Shown piece after piece: positions 27,095 through 35,849 of a DNA stretch of 64,000 nt. The stretch is from JBAYIE01 sp041665785 (GTDB taxonomy: Bacteria; Bacteroidota; Bacteroidia; UKL13-3). A program made the translations under genes and the position numbers. Under the pieces are notes generated by a model, which had not been told where the DNA came from, searched no databases, and saw only the letters and a program-made list of their open reading frames with translations. The DNA is taken from contig JBAYIE010000004.1 in NCBI GenBank assembly GCA_041665785.1, positions 81,135 through 145,134 of the forward strand. Direction: 5' to 3'. How positions within the stretch are numbered: position 1 is the first letter of the stretch; every line of letters starts with the position of its first letter.

Positions 27095-27571
27095 ATGACA
27101 AAATACAATTGGGTAGAGACTGTTGCATTAAACAAAGTACAAAAAGAGGCTTTGTTTCAATTATGGAATGCAGAGTATCCGGCAAAAATAGTTTATGACA
27201 CCATCGCTGATTTTGAGATATACCTAAATCAGTTATACGAACCTCATCATTACCTGTTGATGAATACGGATAAACATATTTTAGGGTGGGCTTATACTTT
27301 TATGCTGGAGGAAGAAACCTGGTTTTCCATTCTGATTGGAAAAGCCGGTCAAATGAAAGGATCAGGGAAGGAAATACTTCAGGTGTTCAAAGAACGGGAG
27401 TCTAAACTGATCCGTTGGGTGATTGAGCACGATCTGGAATTCCGTAAAGATGGAACCCGCTATCATTCGCCGATCGGCTTCTATCTCAAATACGGTTTTG
27501 ATGTGGTGCGCGACCAACGACTGAATTTGCAACAATTCACTGCAGTTAAAATAAAATGGGTGCGAAGTTAG
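27095..27571 (+). CDS. GNAT-like N-acetyltransferase
   Basis: 158 residues, cytoplasmic. It has the outline of a small GNAT protein: an N-terminal helix (KEALFQLWNAEYPAKI), a beta-hairpin (HYLLMNTDKHILGWAYTFM) and a C-terminal motif B-like SPIGFYLKYGFDVVRDQRL. The acetyl-CoA motif A (Q/RxxGxG/A) is only weakly present, near GQMKGSGKE. Substrate unknown. It stands alone between two gaps. The family call is moderate. Confidence 0.7.
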   Translation: MTKYNWVETVALNKVQKEALFQLWNAEYPAKIVYDTIADFEIYLNQLYEPHHYLLMNTDKHILGWAYTFMLEEETWFSILIGKAGQMKGSGKEILQVFKERESKLIRWVIEHDLEFRKDGTRYHSPIGFYLKYGFDVVRDQRLNLQQFTAVKIKWVRS

Positions 27572-27838
27572 GACCAGAATCGACTACCGGTTTTAGCCCA
27601 TTTACTTTCAAGCTATTAAGCACTGAAGGGTCAGATTTTCTTTTGACTACATGCCGAAAATTCATCTACCCTGCATTCATCAACCAACCGGGCTTTTTGT
27701 TTTGTAGATTCGGATCATGCATTAACTGAGCAATCGGGTTTGAGGAATACCGTAGAGCAAAAAATTATGACTGTTGAAAGTTAAGTGTTTGGAAATGTGG
27801 ATTTTTTGTTATTTTTATCCTACCAAACCAAACTTAAC

Positions 27839-29029
27839 ATGAAAAAATTGCTTCTCGGTCTTATGACCGCTGGGGGTGTTATTAATTGCACCGCTCAATG
27901 GAGTGTTATTCCAATTCCTTCATCCGGAAAAATGGAATCACTTGAATTTATTACTACCAGCAGAGGATTTGCCTGTGGTGTGACCACCTTTTTTAAGACA
28001 GTCGATGGCGGTTTAACCTGGTCTACTTCACCGGTAATGGGATTTCGGGACATCGATTTTGTGGATTCACTGGTGGGATATGCAGCCGGAAATGTCGGCT
28101 TGATTCAAAAAACCACCGATGGAGGCAAGACCTGGACTTCAAAAACAGCACCCAATAGCAGTTCTCTTTGGGCTGTTTCAGCCGTTTCAAATAAAGATGC
28201 CTTTTTTGGTGTAACGGGAGGTTTTGTTTATAAAACCACCAACAGCGGTTTTAGTTTCACCAAACAAACTTCAGCGGGCACAGGAGTGACGTTGCAGGAT
28301 TTGCATTTTACTTCTACTGCCAATGGTTGCGCTGCAGGATCCGACGGTTCTATTTACAGAACCACTAACGGAGGAGCTGATTGGGAAAATGTATACACTA
28401 CACCGGTACCGGCAGGTCTGAATGCAATTTACAATGTGAATACGAGTCTTGCTTTTGCCGTTGGAACCAAAGGCATCATTGCCATCTCCATCAACAGCGG
28501 ATTGCATTGGTACCCACGTACCAGTGGAACAACCCAAACTTTGCACTCGGTACATTTCAGTGATGCACTCAACGGCATGATTGTGGGTGATTCCGGAATC
28601 GTATTGCGCACAACAGATGGGGGAGGAAGCTGGTTCTTAGAAAATGCCGGAACGACGGCCAATTTATATTCTGTTTTTATGACCAGTGCAACATCTGCTG
28701 TAATTGGTGGAACCAGCAATGTTTATAAAAATACTAATTTATATATTCCTCCTTCTTCAACTTCTGTTTTAGAAGAATCGCAACCGGGCTTCGGTTTTTC
28801 TGTATATCCAAATCCAACGCAGGAATTCTTATTTATTAACCGGAAAAATGCACAAGTTTCTGATAATTCCTATGTGATTATAGATCGGATAGGAAAGCAG
28901 GTAGCTCAGGGTACTTTGCACCTGAATGAACATGGAATTGACGTATCATTTCTGAGTCAGGGAATTTATTATATTCAGTTGTCGGATGATTTAAATGGAT
29001 CAGTTGTGAAAACTTTTACCCGCAATTGA
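27839..29029 (+). CDS. Secreted YCF48/BNR-type propeller with T9SS type A sorting domain
   Basis: 396 residues from the ATG at 27839 (signal peptide MKKLLLGLMTAGGVINCTAQ); an upstream in-frame ATG at 27785 adds 18 residues that do not help export. Repeated blades read KTVDGGLTWS, KTTDGGKTWTSK, YRTTNGGADWENV, SINSGLHWYPR and RTTDGGGSWFLE, the photosystem-II-stability/YCF48 pattern, about 45 residues apart. The last about 75 residues (FSVYPNPTQEFLFINR, GIDVSFLSQGIYYIQLS) are a T9SS type A sorting domain. Surface or secreted; ligand unknown. A weak promoter (TTTG 27788-27791, TATTTTTA 27810-27817) lies just before it. Confidence 0.9.
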   Translation: MKKLLLGLMTAGGVINCTAQWSVIPIPSSGKMESLEFITTSRGFACGVTTFFKTVDGGLTWSTSPVMGFRDIDFVDSLVGYAAGNVGLIQKTTDGGKTWTSKTAPNSSSLWAVSAVSNKDAFFGVTGGFVYKTTNSGFSFTKQTSAGTGVTLQDLHFTSTANGCAAGSDGSIYRTTNGGADWENVYTTPVPAGLNAIYNVNTSLAFAVGTKGIIAISINSGLHWYPRTSGTTQTLHSVHFSDALNGMIVGDSGIVLRTTDGGGSWFLENAGTTANLYSVFMTSATSAVIGGTSNVYKNTNLYIPPSSTSVLEESQPGFGFSVYPNPTQEFLFINRKNAQVSDNSYVIIDRIGKQVAQGTLHLNEHGIDVSFLSQGIYYIQLSDDLNGSVVKTFTRN

Positions 29030-29098
29030 ACGCAGGTAGTCGTAAGCAAAACTGAAGGAAAGGATTTGTTTTTTTCAAACCATGGTATATGGATGCGC

Positions 29099-29127
29099 CA
29101 TGAAGGTTAGTTTGCTAAACCTTCATG
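29099..29127. repeat. 10-bp inverted repeat between two genes
   Basis: CATGAAGGTT and AACCTTCATG are perfect complements with a 9-base spacer. No T-run follows on either strand, so it does not look like a standard terminator. It may be an RNA hairpin at the 3' end of the propeller transcript or a protein site. Confidence 0.5.
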
Positions 29128-29166
29128 ACGTCTTCAAAAAAAGTGAAATTCAAATAAACATCCTGT

Positions 29167-29174
29167 TAGATTTG
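29167..29174 (+). promoter_or_regulatory. Possible -7 box of the epimerase-like gene
   Basis: TAGATTTG matches TAnnTTTG exactly, 17 bp before the ATG at 29192. No good TTG is found at the expected upstream distance, so only the -7 half is supported. Confidence 0.35.
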
Positions 29175-29191
29175 AAAGACATAATGTTTCC

Positions 29192-30298
29192 ATGGAAATT
29201 TCGAAAATAGAACTGTTCAAATCCCCGATAAAACTTCAAAAACCTTTTATCATTTCTTTAGGTCAGTTTACGCATGCTGAAAATATGCTGGTTCGTATAC
29301 ATACGGATACCGGACTAGCAGGTTGGGGAGAATGCAGTCCGTTTATGAGCATTCACGGCGAAAGCATGGATACCTGTTTTGTGGTGGGACAATACATCGC
29401 GCGAAATCTTTTGCATAAAGATCCGCTTCAAATAGAAACCTGTTCGGAAATCATGGATAAATTGATTTACGGAAACAGTTCGGTCAAGAGTGCTTTTGAT
29501 ATGGCCTTGTATGATCTGGCCGCTCAAGATGCCGGTGTGCCGTTGTATCAGTTTTTGAATGGAAAGAACAATAAAGTGCTGCAAACTGATTATACCATCA
29601 GTGTGGGAAGCGCTGAACAAATGGCTGAAGATGCGCGTGAAATTTTGAGCAGGGGCTTTCAGATCATCAAAGTGAAATTAGGAGATGACGGGGTAAAGGA
29701 TGTAGAACGCATACGAAAAGTAAGGGAGACCATCGGTATGGAAGTTCCGTTGCGCATCGATGCTAATCAGGGTTGGGCAGTTGATGAGGCCAGGATTGCT
29801 TTGAAAGCATTATCTCCTTTTAAAATCGAACATTGCGAAGAACCCATACCCAAATGGAATTTTATGCGATTGCCTGAAATAAGCCTGAACAGTCCAATTC
29901 CGATTATGGCTGATGAAAGCTGTTGCGATCATCACGATGCAGAAAGATTAATAGCCTTGAATGCATGTACCATGTTCAATGTGAAGCTGGGGAAATCTTC
30001 GGGAATTTTTAAAGCGCTAAAAATTATTCAACTGGCAGAGAAAGCTGATATAAAAATGCAGATGGGAGGATTTCTTGAATCTCGTCTTGGATTTACCGCT
30101 GCAGCACACCTGGCCTTAACCAGCGAAAAAATAGTGTATTTCGATTTTGATACTCCATTGATGTTTGATGAAGATCCTGTTGCTGGTGGAATAGCTTATC
30201 ACAAAAATGGCATTATTTCTATTCCGGATACTCCCGGATTAGGTGCCACAATACATGAATATTATTTAAATTCCTTAACACACGTAGCAATTACTTAA
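29192..30298 (+). CDS. Enolase-superfamily dipeptide epimerase-like enzyme
   Basis: 368 residues, cytoplasmic. It has the muconate-lactonising subgroup layout: capping domain (about 1-125) and TIM-barrel. Catalytic lysines are visible in IIKVKLGDD (KxK) and in FNVKLGKSSG. The metal ligands are Asp in RIDANQGW, Glu in HCEEPI and Asp in MADESCCD. A DxD motif near the end (YFDFDTPLM) is characteristic of L-Ala-D/L-Glu-type dipeptide epimerases, so peptidoglycan-peptide recycling is a likely role. The exact dipeptide specificity cannot be read. It is followed after 2 bp by a GNAT gene, probably the same transcript. Confidence 0.88.
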   Translation: MEISKIELFKSPIKLQKPFIISLGQFTHAENMLVRIHTDTGLAGWGECSPFMSIHGESMDTCFVVGQYIARNLLHKDPLQIETCSEIMDKLIYGNSSVKSAFDMALYDLAAQDAGVPLYQFLNGKNNKVLQTDYTISVGSAEQMAEDAREILSRGFQIIKVKLGDDGVKDVERIRKVRETIGMEVPLRIDANQGWAVDEARIALKALSPFKIEHCEEPIPKWNFMRLPEISLNSPIPIMADESCCDHHDAERLIALNACTMFNVKLGKSSGIFKALKIIQLAEKADIKMQMGGFLESRLGFTAAAHLALTSEKIVYFDFDTPLMFDEDPVAGGIAYHKNGIISIPDTPGLGATIHEYYLNSLTHVAIT

Positions 30299-30300
30299 AC

Positions 30301-30828
30301 ATGCAGGCTACAGATCAGATCATTTTAGAGACACAACGTTTAGTTCTAAGGAAACTTACATTAAACGACACTGCCTTCATCCTTGAATTATTAAACAGCG
30401 AAGGCTGGATAAGGTTTATCGGAGATCGTAACGTTAAAAATGAAGAGCAGGCAAAGTACTACCTTGAAAACGGACCCTTGAAAAGTTATCGTGAACATGA
30501 TTTCGGATTATGGAAAGTTGATTTAAAGGAAAATGGAATTCCGATTGGAATGTGTGGTTTATTACAACGCCCAAACTTAAGCGAACCAGATATTGGTTTT
30601 GCACTTTTGCCTTCCTATACAGGTAAAGGTTATGCCTTTGAATGTGCCGCTGCTGTTCTGGAATTGGCCTTTCAATCGTTTCATCTGGAAAAATTAAGTG
30701 CCATAGTAGTCCCGCATAATACGGCCTCAATCAGTTTGTTGGAAAAACTGGGATTTGTGTTTATAAAGCAGTTTAGTTTTCCCAACGAACAAGAACTGCT
30801 TTGTTTGTATCATTGGCATAGAAAATAG
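30301..30828 (+). CDS. GNAT N-acetyltransferase, RimJ/RimL-like
   Basis: 175 residues. It begins ILETQRLVLRKLTLNDTAF, the usual opening of the RimJ/RimL-type group, and carries the acetyl-CoA site at about 100-120 (DIGFALLPSYTGKGYAFE) and motif B (HNTASISLLEKLGF). It transfers an acetyl group from acetyl-CoA to an amine, often a protein N-terminus or a small molecule; the substrate is unknown. It is 2 bp downstream of the epimerase-like gene. Confidence 0.88.
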   Translation: MQATDQIILETQRLVLRKLTLNDTAFILELLNSEGWIRFIGDRNVKNEEQAKYYLENGPLKSYREHDFGLWKVDLKENGIPIGMCGLLQRPNLSEPDIGFALLPSYTGKGYAFECAAAVLELAFQSFHLEKLSAIVVPHNTASISLLEKLGFVFIKQFSFPNEQELLCLYHWHRK

Positions 30829-30866
30829 GAATGCCGTATCCGAATGGATAGATAGTAAAATTTATT

Positions 30867-31346
30867 ATGCAAGATTTAGCATTGGAAACCGCCACACCGA
30901 ATGATGCGGCAATTTTAACTGAATGCAGAATTAAGTTTGCATTGGAATTATCAGGACAACAAAGTCTGGAAGCAATTCAGACATTGCAAGAGCAAATGGA
31001 AAAATATTTTAAACAAGCCACGGAAGATGGTTCTTGTATTTCCATTATTGCTCGCATCGGAAGTGAAATTGCCGGTATTGGTTCGATGCATATTCGTATC
31101 ACACCGGGAAATTTTAAAAACCCATCAGGCCGTTGGGGATATATAATGAATATGTATACAGTTCCTGCATTTCGTCGCAGGGGAGTTTGCAAAACCATTT
31201 TAAATGCCTTGGTTGAGGCAGGTGCCAATCAAGGTATCACGGCATTTGAATTGCACGCAACCGCCGAAGGAGAAAGAGTATATGTGAAAAACGGATTTGA
31301 ATTACAAAGTCAACCTACATTCCGAAAATTTATTTCAGTATCTTGA
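30867..31346 (+). CDS. GNAT N-acetyltransferase
   Basis: 159 residues. The core is clear: GSEIAGIGSMHI (beta4), YIMNMYTVPAFRRRGVCKTI (motif A with the RRRGVC pyrophosphate loop) and the end ERVYVKNGFELQSQPTFRKF (motif B). It differs from the preceding GNAT in sequence and is not a recent duplicate. Substrate unknown. The 38-bp gap suggests co-transcription with the epimerase and the first GNAT. Confidence 0.88.
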   Translation: MQDLALETATPNDAAILTECRIKFALELSGQQSLEAIQTLQEQMEKYFKQATEDGSCISIIARIGSEIAGIGSMHIRITPGNFKNPSGRWGYIMNMYTVPAFRRRGVCKTILNALVEAGANQGITAFELHATAEGERVYVKNGFELQSQPTFRKFISVS

Positions 31347-31408
31347 TCTTATTTTTCCGGTAAATTTTATTTTTACAAGGAGGAATCAGCTAAATATTTT
31401 TTAGAACC

Positions 31409-32032
31409 ATGACAGACCGTGAATACCTGCATAATTTGAGAATCCCAAATCGGGAAAATCCGTTACGTATCCTGATGAGTTCATGTCTTACCGGGGTGAT
31501 GTGCGGTTACGACGGAACTGCAAATGGTGAATATCCCTCAGCATTAAAATTATTGCAGTTCGATACAGTGCGGATCAAAACATTTTGTCCGGAAGAATTT
31601 TCATTTGGCTCTCCACGCGAAATGTGCGATTTACACGGAGGCACCGGTTTTGATGTGTTGGATGGAAAAGCGAAAATGCTTTCAGAGTCAGGTATCGACT
31701 GGACGGAAGGCATTCTTCGGGCATCGGAGAAAATGCTGGAATTGGCCGTGAAAGAAAATATTGAGTTGGCTGTGATGATGGATGTGAGTGGAGCATGCGG
31801 CAGCCAGGTAATTTATGATGGTAACCGTTTCGGCGAAAACAAGGTGTATCAGATAGGCGCCGGAGTTTGTGCCGCACAATTGATGCGCCATGGCTTTAAA
31901 GTGATCAGTCAGCGCGATTTTGCCTCTCTCGAAATTCTTTATTCTAAGATAGATCCTCTGCATCGCATAGATTCTTCAAAAATCGACCACCACGAAACCG
32001 ATTGGTATAAAGAATATTTTCGGGTGAGTTAA
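31409..32032 (+). CDS. DUF523 / TudS-like (thiouracil desulfurase) family protein
   Basis: 207 residues. The DUF523 signature is visible: MSSCLTGVMCGYDG at the start, FCPEEFSFGSPRE, and MDVSGACGSQVIYDG. The cysteines in SSCL, VMCG, FCPE and GACG would supply the [4Fe-4S] cluster of the characterised family member TudS (2-thiouracil desulfurase). The family's usual SPSCG is SGACG here. The last about 40 residues (from about 170) form an added tail. Thio-base recycling or detoxification is possible; whether this member has that activity is unknown. Confidence 0.82.
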   Translation: MTDREYLHNLRIPNRENPLRILMSSCLTGVMCGYDGTANGEYPSALKLLQFDTVRIKTFCPEEFSFGSPREMCDLHGGTGFDVLDGKAKMLSESGIDWTEGILRASEKMLELAVKENIELAVMMDVSGACGSQVIYDGNRFGENKVYQIGAGVCAAQLMRHGFKVISQRDFASLEILYSKIDPLHRIDSSKIDHHETDWYKEYFRVS

Positions 32033-32101
32033 AAAAATAGCTGCTCATTCAATTTTAAATACCAGTATATCAACTGCATAGGAAATTTTACAGTTTTCTG
32101 A

Positions 32102-32133
32102 TTTGAGCAACCGAATAGTTGCATATATATTTG
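32102..32133 (+). promoter_or_regulatory. Promoter of the ArsR-SRPBCC pair
   Basis: TTTG at 32102-32105, a 20-bp spacer and a perfect TATATTTG at 32126-32133. The best-formed promoter of the window together with that of the L31 gene. Two operator-like repeats flank the -7 box. Confidence 0.8.
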
Positions 32134-32148
32134 CTACCGAATAGTTGC
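32107..32148. promoter_or_regulatory. Two operator-like repeats (probable ArsR sites)
   Basis: ACCGAATAGTTGCA occurs at 32110-32123 and again at 32136-32149, 26 bp apart, on the same strand. The first copy also forms an inverted repeat GCAAC-N6-GTTGC (32107-32122); the second is GCTAC-N6-GTTGC (32133-32148, one mismatch). They lie in the spacer and around the predicted +1, where a bound ArsR dimer would block transcription. Confidence 0.75.
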
Positions 32149-32152
32149 ACAT

Positions 32153-32479
32153 ATGAAAACAAGTACCATTCGCAGAGATGTATATCAGGCCATAGCCGAT
32201 CCTACACGCAGAGCAATTATTGGGTTGATTGCATTGCAGGCGATGACGCCCAATGCTCTGGCCGATCACTTCGACAGCAGTAGACAAGCGGTGTCGAAAC
32301 ATTTGAAAATTTTAACCGAATGCCACCTGGTGCACCAGGTGCAACAGGGGAGAGAAATCTATTATCATCTGGATGGTAAAAAAATAAAGGAAGTGGCCGA
32401 CTGGATAAAGCAATTCGAAAAGATGTGGGAAGACCGCTTCAATCAACTCGACGAAGTATTAAATACCTTAAACACTTAA
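32153..32479 (+). CDS. ArsR-family (winged-helix) transcriptional repressor
   Basis: 108 residues. The opening RRDVYQAIADPTRRAIIGLI and the HTH MTPNALADHFDSSRQAVSKHLKIL are standard for the ArsR branch that pairs with SRPBCC proteins. No CxC metal-binding motif of classical arsenic sensors is present, so the signal is probably not arsenite. It is 4 bp upstream of an SRPBCC gene. Autoregulation is expected from the two repeats in its own promoter. The ATG at 32153 lies about 20 bases after the -7 box, so the leader is very short. Confidence 0.93.
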   Translation: MKTSTIRRDVYQAIADPTRRAIIGLIALQAMTPNALADHFDSSRQAVSKHLKILTECHLVHQVQQGREIYYHLDGKKIKEVADWIKQFEKMWEDRFNQLDEVLNTLNT

Positions 32480-32483
32480 AGAA

Positions 32484-32978
32484 ATGGAAGCAAAAAGTAA
32501 AATTCAATTCGTCAAAGATCTGGCGAACAAAAAAGTTAATGTCATCCGCGATTTTAACGCACCGGTTGATAAAGTTTGGAAAGCCTGGACTGATCCCGCA
32601 GTTCTGGATCAATGGTGGGCACCGAAACCCTGGAAAGCACAAACCAAAAGTATGGATTTTCGTGTAGGTGGAACATGGATGTATGCGATGGTTGGTCCGG
32701 ATGGAGTACCAACATGGTGCCGTGTGGATTATGAAGCCATAGAACCAAAAGTACGCTTCAGCGGGAAAGATGCATTCTGCGATGAAAAGGGAATACCATC
32801 CGGCGAATTTCCGGTTTCGTATTGGGACTGCACTTTTAAAGAAACATCCACCGGTTCACGCGTTGAAATTGTAGTGTCGTATGCAACAGTAGCAGATCTT
32901 GAAAAGATTGCAGCCTTAGGATTTGAAGAGGGCTTTACCATGGCGCTCACCAATCTGGATGAGTGGTTGATGATTTAA
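32484..32978 (+). CDS. SRPBCC (AHSA1-like) ligand-binding protein
   Basis: 164 residues, a single helix-grip domain: DFNAPVDKVWKAWTDPAVL and QWWAPKPW at the N-terminus, GGTWMYAMVGPDG in the middle, GFEEGFTMALTNLDEW at the C-terminal helix. Members of the AHSA1/START-related group hold a hydrophobic ligand in a deep cavity; few have known functions. The ArsR-SRPBCC gene pair is very common in bacteria. It shares a transcript with the repressor and ends just before a bidirectional hairpin terminator. Confidence 0.9.
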   Translation: MEAKSKIQFVKDLANKKVNVIRDFNAPVDKVWKAWTDPAVLDQWWAPKPWKAQTKSMDFRVGGTWMYAMVGPDGVPTWCRVDYEAIEPKVRFSGKDAFCDEKGIPSGEFPVSYWDCTFKETSTGSRVEIVVSYATVADLEKIAALGFEEGFTMALTNLDEWLMI

Positions 32979-33007
32979 TTGATTCGGATTTTTAAAGGGA
33001 ATAAAAG

Positions 33008-33043
33008 ATGCCGGTTTTGCATTTGAGCAAAGCCGGCATTTTT
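33008..33043. terminator. Bidirectional intrinsic terminator
   Basis: A 13-bp stem with one G-U pair, ATGCCGGTTTTGC / GCAAAGCCGGCAT, a 6-base loop, and a T-run at 33039-33043; on the minus strand the complementary side ends in TTTTAT. It separates the converging SRPBCC and propeller genes. Confidence 0.9.
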
Positions 33044-35790
33044 CATTGCACCAGAATTTTCTTACAGGTAACAGCATTGGCTGTTTCAATGCGCACGAGA
33101 TAAATTCCCTTGTTCAGATTTGCAATCTCAATTCTTCTTCTAAATCCGGTTTCTTCTGATAAAACTTTTTGACCATTCAGTGTGTAAATTTCTGTTCTTA
33201 TCCATGCTGAGTGATCGGCAAGATCCAGCTGTATAAATTCGGAAGCCGGATTCGGATAGATCTGCATATGTACAAGCATTTCATTTTCCTTTTTAAGGGC
33301 TGTATGATCTCGTGCTGCCAGTGTTGCAGTGAAAGTTCCGGCACCATAAGTGGCCACAGCCAGCGTATGATCAGTTGCGCGATAATCCATCATGGTTACT
33401 ACATTGTATCCGATGCTTCGTGGTCCCTGACGGCTCCATACCGTATTCATGCCATCAAGTTTGGATGTGGCAAATAATCCGGTGCTGGTTCCAACAAAAT
33501 ACAAAGTACTATCAGGCAATGGTGCAACTGTAAACCAACGACACGATGGACCGTAACCGCTTCCATTTGCATTCTGTTCCAGATTGCCTGAAATAGCTGT
33601 CCAGCTTGTACCACCGTTGTTGGAATAAAAAACACTCAGGATAGCATAGTTGGAAAACACACAATACAATTTATTGCTGTCGGTTGGGTCGGTGGCAATG
33701 CAATTGATATATCCATTCTGGAAATTACTGCCGCGAATATTTACAGCAACAGGATTGCTGTCGGATGCATGCGCCAGTTTGAACAATTGACCTTTTTGTG
33801 TACCAAAATAAATCATATCGTTTTGCGAAAGGGAACTGGTTATGGCTGTAATCTCATCGGTAGAATCGGGTAACCGGGCCTGGATTAATTCTTCCCATCC
33901 GGTTGTTACAGCATTGCTGTCGATCTGCGGATGCAGGGGAATTTGCGAAACATCGTGATTTCTCCACAAAGTATTTCCATTTGGAATATACAAGCGTTTC
34001 CATTCGTTGCGATCCGGGGTAAACGGATTGATGAATTGGTATTTGCTGCGATTACGACCTTTCGGATCGAGACGTGCCATTTGATCCAGTTTGAATTCCG
34101 AATTCAACAATAAACGATACACTCTGCCTTCCTGAATGGAAACATAATATTCGCTGGCATTGGTTCCAATAAAACAAAACGAACCATCCGAACTATAAGG
34201 CATCACCCACGGTTGCCGGTAATCGCTGCTGGCGGTAAACTGAGTACCGTTATCCTGCAAACCACCCATCAGTATCGGACTGGTGGTGGAGTGATCAATG
34301 GCAACGGTATAAAATTGTGTGGTCACAAATCCATTGTTCAGGGATGTCCAGATCAATGGTTCGGCAAGGCAATTTTGTGAGAGTTGGATTCCGCCATCGT
34401 CAACTGATAAGGCTTTACCTGCATTTGAAGGAAAGAAAATAACGCCGTGCTGGTCGGGGTGATGGTTGGGGTATTCCTTGTAATCAGGGCGTTTGGTTCC
34501 CACTGCATAACCACCAACCTGCGAAGTGTTGTTGGCTGTTTTAAATCCGTCGGTTGAACGGTATAAATTGGTGCCACCCAAAAACACCACATCTGGATTA
34601 TCGGGTTTCACATCAACGTGCATGCTGTAACCTTGCTGTGTGATAAATTGCCCGAAATCGCCCGGAAAATTATCCGGAATATTTACACTCCTGTCTTCCC
34701 ATTCTCCTCCGTTTCCGGTTCCATCGCCACTCTTATAGGTGTATTTCCATAAGCTGTTCCACTCTTCATCGCCCCTGAAGTTGGTTGATTTTTTTCCGGT
34801 TCCCGGTGTATGAGCTACAAAATACACCTGATTTTCGTCTGACGGAGCAAGACCCATTACAATTCTGGAGCAATTTTGTGTATACCAGGCAGGAGTAATA
34901 TTCACAAATGTAAAACCGTTGTTGGTGCTGCGCCAGATACCTCCATGTCCCCCGGCTGACAGGGCAGCATAAACCACACCGGTTTTGGTAACAACCACAT
35001 CCGACCACAAACTGGCTCCCGATACGCTGCCTCCGCGACGCCTGACCCAGGTTTGTCCGCCGTCAAGACTGCGGAAGATACCATCGTAAGTGGCCGCAAA
35101 AACCACATCCAGTGAATCAATGGATGTATTAATAGCGAGACGATGCACAAAGTCAAACGCAATATCAAATTGCGGGTTGTTGGAAAACGTAGTACCCAAC
35201 CGGTTCCAGCTTTTTCCACCATCGGTTGATTTGCGTACCCCGTATCCGTATATATAACCACCCGGCAAGGCAGAGCCGTAAATCTCTCCCGATCCTGCAT
35301 ACCAGGTTTGTGTTTTTCCCTGACGAATATCCTGTACTATACTGGTTGCAGGCACAAAATCGGTATCGGAAGTAGTGCGGTACCAGGAAGTGCCCTGATC
35401 TTCGCTGCGCCAGATTCCGCCGCTGGCAGCTCCGGCAATCAATATATTTTCGTTGTTTTTATCGATGCAAATAGCGCGCGATCTTCCGCCAATATTACCC
35501 GGTCCGCGTTGCACCCAAATACCATAATCTGATTTCTGATACCAGAGCGGTTTCGAAGGGAGAGTTGCTGCATAGCCAATTTCAAGATTTCTGATTCTTC
35601 CGGGAATATGTTGGGTGTTTGGATCAGCCAACATATCCACTTCCCATTCCGTTCTGCCTTTCAGATTGGTCTCCATACCTTCGCCGGTTGGTTTTTCCTC
35701 AGATAATACATTACCTGAATACCACCATACCCCAACAAGGGAAAGCAGAGTAAAGATGCCGGAAAGGAGAATGGCTAATCGTTTTTTCAT
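33043..35790 (-). CDS. Large secreted sortilin/BNR-type beta-propeller with T9SS type A sorting domain
   Basis: 915 residues. The N-terminal hydrophobic segment (LAILLSGIFTLLSLVGVWWY) is a signal peptide or anchor. The main part (about 90-830) is a series of BNR/VPS10-like blades: IWRSEDQGTSWYRT, RKSTDGGKSWNRLG, FRSLDGGQTWVRR, IWRSTNNGFTFVNI, LYRSTDGFKTANN, YSNNGGTSWTAIS. This is the exo-alpha-sialidase/sortilin-like propeller pattern seen in many Bacteroidota secreted proteins. The last about 80 residues (MQIYPNPASEFIQLDL, TLNGQKVLSE, LNKGIYLVRI) form a T9SS type A sorting domain. Surface localisation is well supported; enzyme activity cannot be claimed. Confidence 0.92.
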   Translation of the reverse strand: MKKRLAILLSGIFTLLSLVGVWWYSGNVLSEEKPTGEGMETNLKGRTEWEVDMLADPNTQHIPGRIRNLEIGYAATLPSKPLWYQKSDYGIWVQRGPGNIGGRSRAICIDKNNENILIAGAASGGIWRSEDQGTSWYRTTSDTDFVPATSIVQDIRQGKTQTWYAGSGEIYGSALPGGYIYGYGVRKSTDGGKSWNRLGTTFSNNPQFDIAFDFVHRLAINTSIDSLDVVFAATYDGIFRSLDGGQTWVRRRGGSVSGASLWSDVVVTKTGVVYAALSAGGHGGIWRSTNNGFTFVNITPAWYTQNCSRIVMGLAPSDENQVYFVAHTPGTGKKSTNFRGDEEWNSLWKYTYKSGDGTGNGGEWEDRSVNIPDNFPGDFGQFITQQGYSMHVDVKPDNPDVVFLGGTNLYRSTDGFKTANNTSQVGGYAVGTKRPDYKEYPNHHPDQHGVIFFPSNAGKALSVDDGGIQLSQNCLAEPLIWTSLNNGFVTTQFYTVAIDHSTTSPILMGGLQDNGTQFTASSDYRQPWVMPYSSDGSFCFIGTNASEYYVSIQEGRVYRLLLNSEFKLDQMARLDPKGRNRSKYQFINPFTPDRNEWKRLYIPNGNTLWRNHDVSQIPLHPQIDSNAVTTGWEELIQARLPDSTDEITAITSSLSQNDMIYFGTQKGQLFKLAHASDSNPVAVNIRGSNFQNGYINCIATDPTDSNKLYCVFSNYAILSVFYSNNGGTSWTAISGNLEQNANGSGYGPSCRWFTVAPLPDSTLYFVGTSTGLFATSKLDGMNTVWSRQGPRSIGYNVVTMMDYRATDHTLAVATYGAGTFTATLAARDHTALKKENEMLVHMQIYPNPASEFIQLDLADHSAWIRTEIYTLNGQKVLSEETGFRRRIEIANLNKGIYLVRIETANAVTCKKILVQ

Positions 35791-35849
35791 GATTTTGTCG
35801 ATGAGCCAGCAAGTTAAGAATTTATCAGATAAACCGGAGGTTGAATGCT

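Noticed and set aside
29099..29127. Hairpin considered as an intrinsic terminator
   Set aside because: No T-run follows on either strand; listed only as an inverted repeat.
33703..33714. Partial match TTGATATATCC to the MarR palindrome
   Set aside because: It lies inside a coding sequence and lacks the CAA half.
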